DNA of 7,181 nucleotides from Gammaproteobacteria bacterium (GTDB lineage: Bacteria; Pseudomonadota; Gammaproteobacteria; Eutrophobiales; Eutrophobiaceae), in assembly GCA_016198885.1 (NCBI GenBank), contig JACQHV010000173.1, positions 1 through 7,181 on the forward strand, given 5' to 3'. Positions 6,011 through 7,181 of the stretch are shown in pieces. Positions within the stretch are counted from its first letter, which is position 1; each line of letters starts with the position of its first letter. Both the position numbers and the translations under genes were made by a program. Below the pieces are notes generated by a model. It made no database searches. It worked only from the letters and a program-made list of their open reading frames with translations, and had not been told where the DNA came from.

Positions 6011-6079
6011 ATGAAAATTGACGGGAGTAACCATCTGGTTGCTCCCTTTTTGTATGTGCAGTGGTGGAGAGTTAGTTGA
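6011..6079 (+). CDS. Possible 22-residue carA leader peptide
   Basis: An ATG at 6011 opens 22 codons ending in TGA at 6077-6079. The frame spans the whole hairpin and T-tract, and its stop overlaps the carA TTG start by two bases (TTGA). The encoded peptide contains two adjacent Trp near the end (QWWRVS). The predicted transcript start falls at or next to this ATG, so translation would need a leaderless or very weak initiation site. Coding is unproven; a frame this short can arise by chance. Confidence 0.25.
   Translation: MKIDGSNHLVAPFLYVQWWRVS
6023..6051 (+). terminator. Intrinsic terminator hairpin; likely carA attenuator
   Basis: gggagtaacc (6023-6032) pairs with ggttgctccc (6037-6046), nine Watson-Crick pairs and one G-U pair around a 4-base loop (an outer alignment allows 11 pairs). 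TTTTT follows at 6047-6051. It could end the amidotransferase mRNA, 100 bases after its stop. Because a good promoter lies between that stop and the hairpin, it would also sit in the carA leader, 24 bases before the start codon, as an attenuator. Confidence 0.8.
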
Positions 6080-7181
6080 ATCAGGCAGCGTTACTGGCGT
6101 TAGAAGACGGCAGTTTATTTTACGGTAAGTCTATAGGCAGCACGGGACAGTCTGTAGGTGAAGTAGTTTTTAACACCGCTATTACCGGTTACCAGGAAAT
6201 TCTTACCGATCCTTCCTATTTCAAACAAATCGTTACCTTGACCCAGCCGCATATCGGCAATGTCGGGACCAATATAAGTGATGAGGAATCAGCAGGGATC
6301 TTCGTCAGCGGCCTGGTAATCCGTGATCTGCCATTACAGCCCAGTAACTGGCGCGCAGAGGGTTCACTGGAAGACTATCTTAAACGGCACAAGGTCATTG
6401 CGATTGCCGGTATTGATACCCGCCGCCTGACACGGTTACTGCGTGAGAAGGGTGCACAACGTGGTTGCATTACTGCGGGAGATTGCATTAATGAACAGGC
6501 GGCTGTTCAGGCAGCAAAGAATTTTCCCGGACTGGTGGGTGCAGACCTTGCGCAGGAAGTCAGCACTACCAGGGCCTATGAGTGGACAGAAGGTATTTTG
6601 GATTTAACGCAGGGTCTGCCGGTACCACGGCGTGCGCGTGGTAAACACTGGCATGTGATGGCCTATGATTATGGTGTTAAACGCAATATCCTGAGGATTC
6701 TTGTCGATCATGGGTGCCGGTTGACCGTCATTCCGGCAAAGACGCCGGCGAAGGAGATACTCGCGGAAAAACCGGACGGAGTGTTTCTCTCCAATGGCCC
6801 CGGTGATCCGGAACCCTGCGAGTACGCTATTGAGGCAATCCGCGAGTGCATCGCGGTGAAGATGCCGACCTTTGGCATCTGTCTTGGTCATCAGTTGCTG
6901 GGACTCGCGGGTGGCGCACAGACAGTGAAAATGAAGTTCGGTCATCACGGCGCTAATCATCCGGTGCAGGACCTGCAAACCGGCCGTGTCATGATTACCA
7001 GCCAGAACCACGGCTTCGCTGTGGATGAAATGACTTTGCCGGAGACACTGCTCGCCACGCATCGCTCGTTGTTCGATGGCACCCTGCAAGGCATTCATCA
7101 TACAAAAGCGCCGGCCTTCAGTTTTCAGGGACACCCGGAGGCGAGCCCAGGGCCGCATGATGTCCGGCCATTGTTCGATCA
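6076..7181 (+). CDS. carA: Carbamoyl-phosphate synthetase small subunit, 3'-truncated by window end
   Basis: CarA is the glutaminase subunit of cytosolic carbamoyl-phosphate synthetase. It releases ammonia from glutamine for the large subunit CarB, feeding pyrimidine and arginine synthesis. The 368 residues present cover nearly the whole protein (about 380 in E. coli). The N-terminal CarA domain starts ALLALEDG and includes NTAITGYQEILTDPSY (33-48) and GIDTRRLTR (112-120). The class I glutamine amidotransferase domain begins around 190 and has LSNGPGDP (238-245), the nucleophile Cys269 in GICLGHQLLG, QNHGFAV (310-316), and His353/Glu355 in FQGHPEAS. These numbers equal the E. coli catalytic triad positions. 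The start is TTG at 6076, because an in-frame TAG directly precedes it; GGAG at 6066-6069 is the ribosome binding site. The stop and presumably carB lie beyond the window. Confidence 0.97.
   Translation, partial: MNQAALLALEDGSLFYGKSIGSTGQSVGEVVFNTAITGYQEILTDPSYFKQIVTLTQPHIGNVGTNISDEESAGIFVSGLVIRDLPLQPSNWRAEGSLEDYLKRHKVIAIAGIDTRRLTRLLREKGAQRGCITAGDCINEQAAVQAAKNFPGLVGADLAQEVSTTRAYEWTEGILDLTQGLPVPRRARGKHWHVMAYDYGVKRNILRILVDHGCRLTVIPAKTPAKEILAEKPDGVFLSNGPGDPEPCEYAIEAIRECIAVKMPTFGICLGHQLLGLAGGAQTVKMKFGHHGANHPVQDLQTGRVMITSQNHGFAVDEMTLPETLLATHRSLFDGTLQGIHHTKAPAFSFQGHPEASPGPHDVRPLFD

Noticed and set aside
6604..7158. 184-codon minus-strand frame inside carA
   Set aside because: It is fully antisense to the well-conserved glutamine amidotransferase domain of carA and encodes nothing recognisable; it is a shadow frame.

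Overview
The window looks like chromosomal DNA from a proteobacterium, most likely a gammaproteobacterium. The CarA protein, the RimK-type ligase with its long N-terminal domain, and a GC-tract hairpin of the ccctcaccc/gggtgaaggg type all resemble what is common there. Base composition is moderate by eye (mid to high forties % GC in genes, AT-rich between them). The species cannot be named from the sequence. There are no tRNAs, rRNAs, CRISPR arrays, transposases or phage genes.

Layout. Positions 1-1129 hold two small minus-strand genes: a HAD-fold hydrolase of the soluble P-type-ATPase-like kind (153-623) and a stand-alone Rieske [2Fe-2S] protein (791-1129). A 28-bp near-identical direct repeat flanks the HAD gene (35-62 and 678-705), and a 15-bp-arm inverted repeat (63-118) adjoins one copy. 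A GC-tract hairpin (1161-1200) separates this part from a tight three-gene minus-strand operon at 1246-4684. In transcription order the operon encodes a C39-like cysteine peptidase, a RimK-family ATP-grasp ligase with an RLAN-type N-terminal domain, and a GCS2-type (glutamate-cysteine ligase-like) amidoligase. The last two genes overlap by ATGA. A 378-bp divergent intergenic region follows. Then, on the plus strand, come a Dug3/EgtC-like class II glutamine amidotransferase (5063-5920) and carA, the small subunit of carbamoyl-phosphate synthetase (6076 to beyond the window end).

How the genes may work together. Two different amidoligases (GCS2 and ATP-grasp), a cysteine peptidase, and a divergently transcribed N-terminal-cysteine amidohydrolase resembling the glutathione-degrading Dug3 make a plausible cassette for building and removing gamma-glutamyl or other amide bonds on a small molecule or peptide. 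The substrate is unknown. This is an inference from family membership and gene order.

The second point of interest is the carA leader. A good sigma70-like promoter (TGGACA, 17 bp, TAGAAT) is followed at once by an intrinsic-terminator-like hairpin with a T5 tract. A 22-codon reading frame runs through the hairpin and its stop overlaps the carA TTG start. This reads like a compact attenuator of carA(B) rather than only a terminator of the preceding gene.
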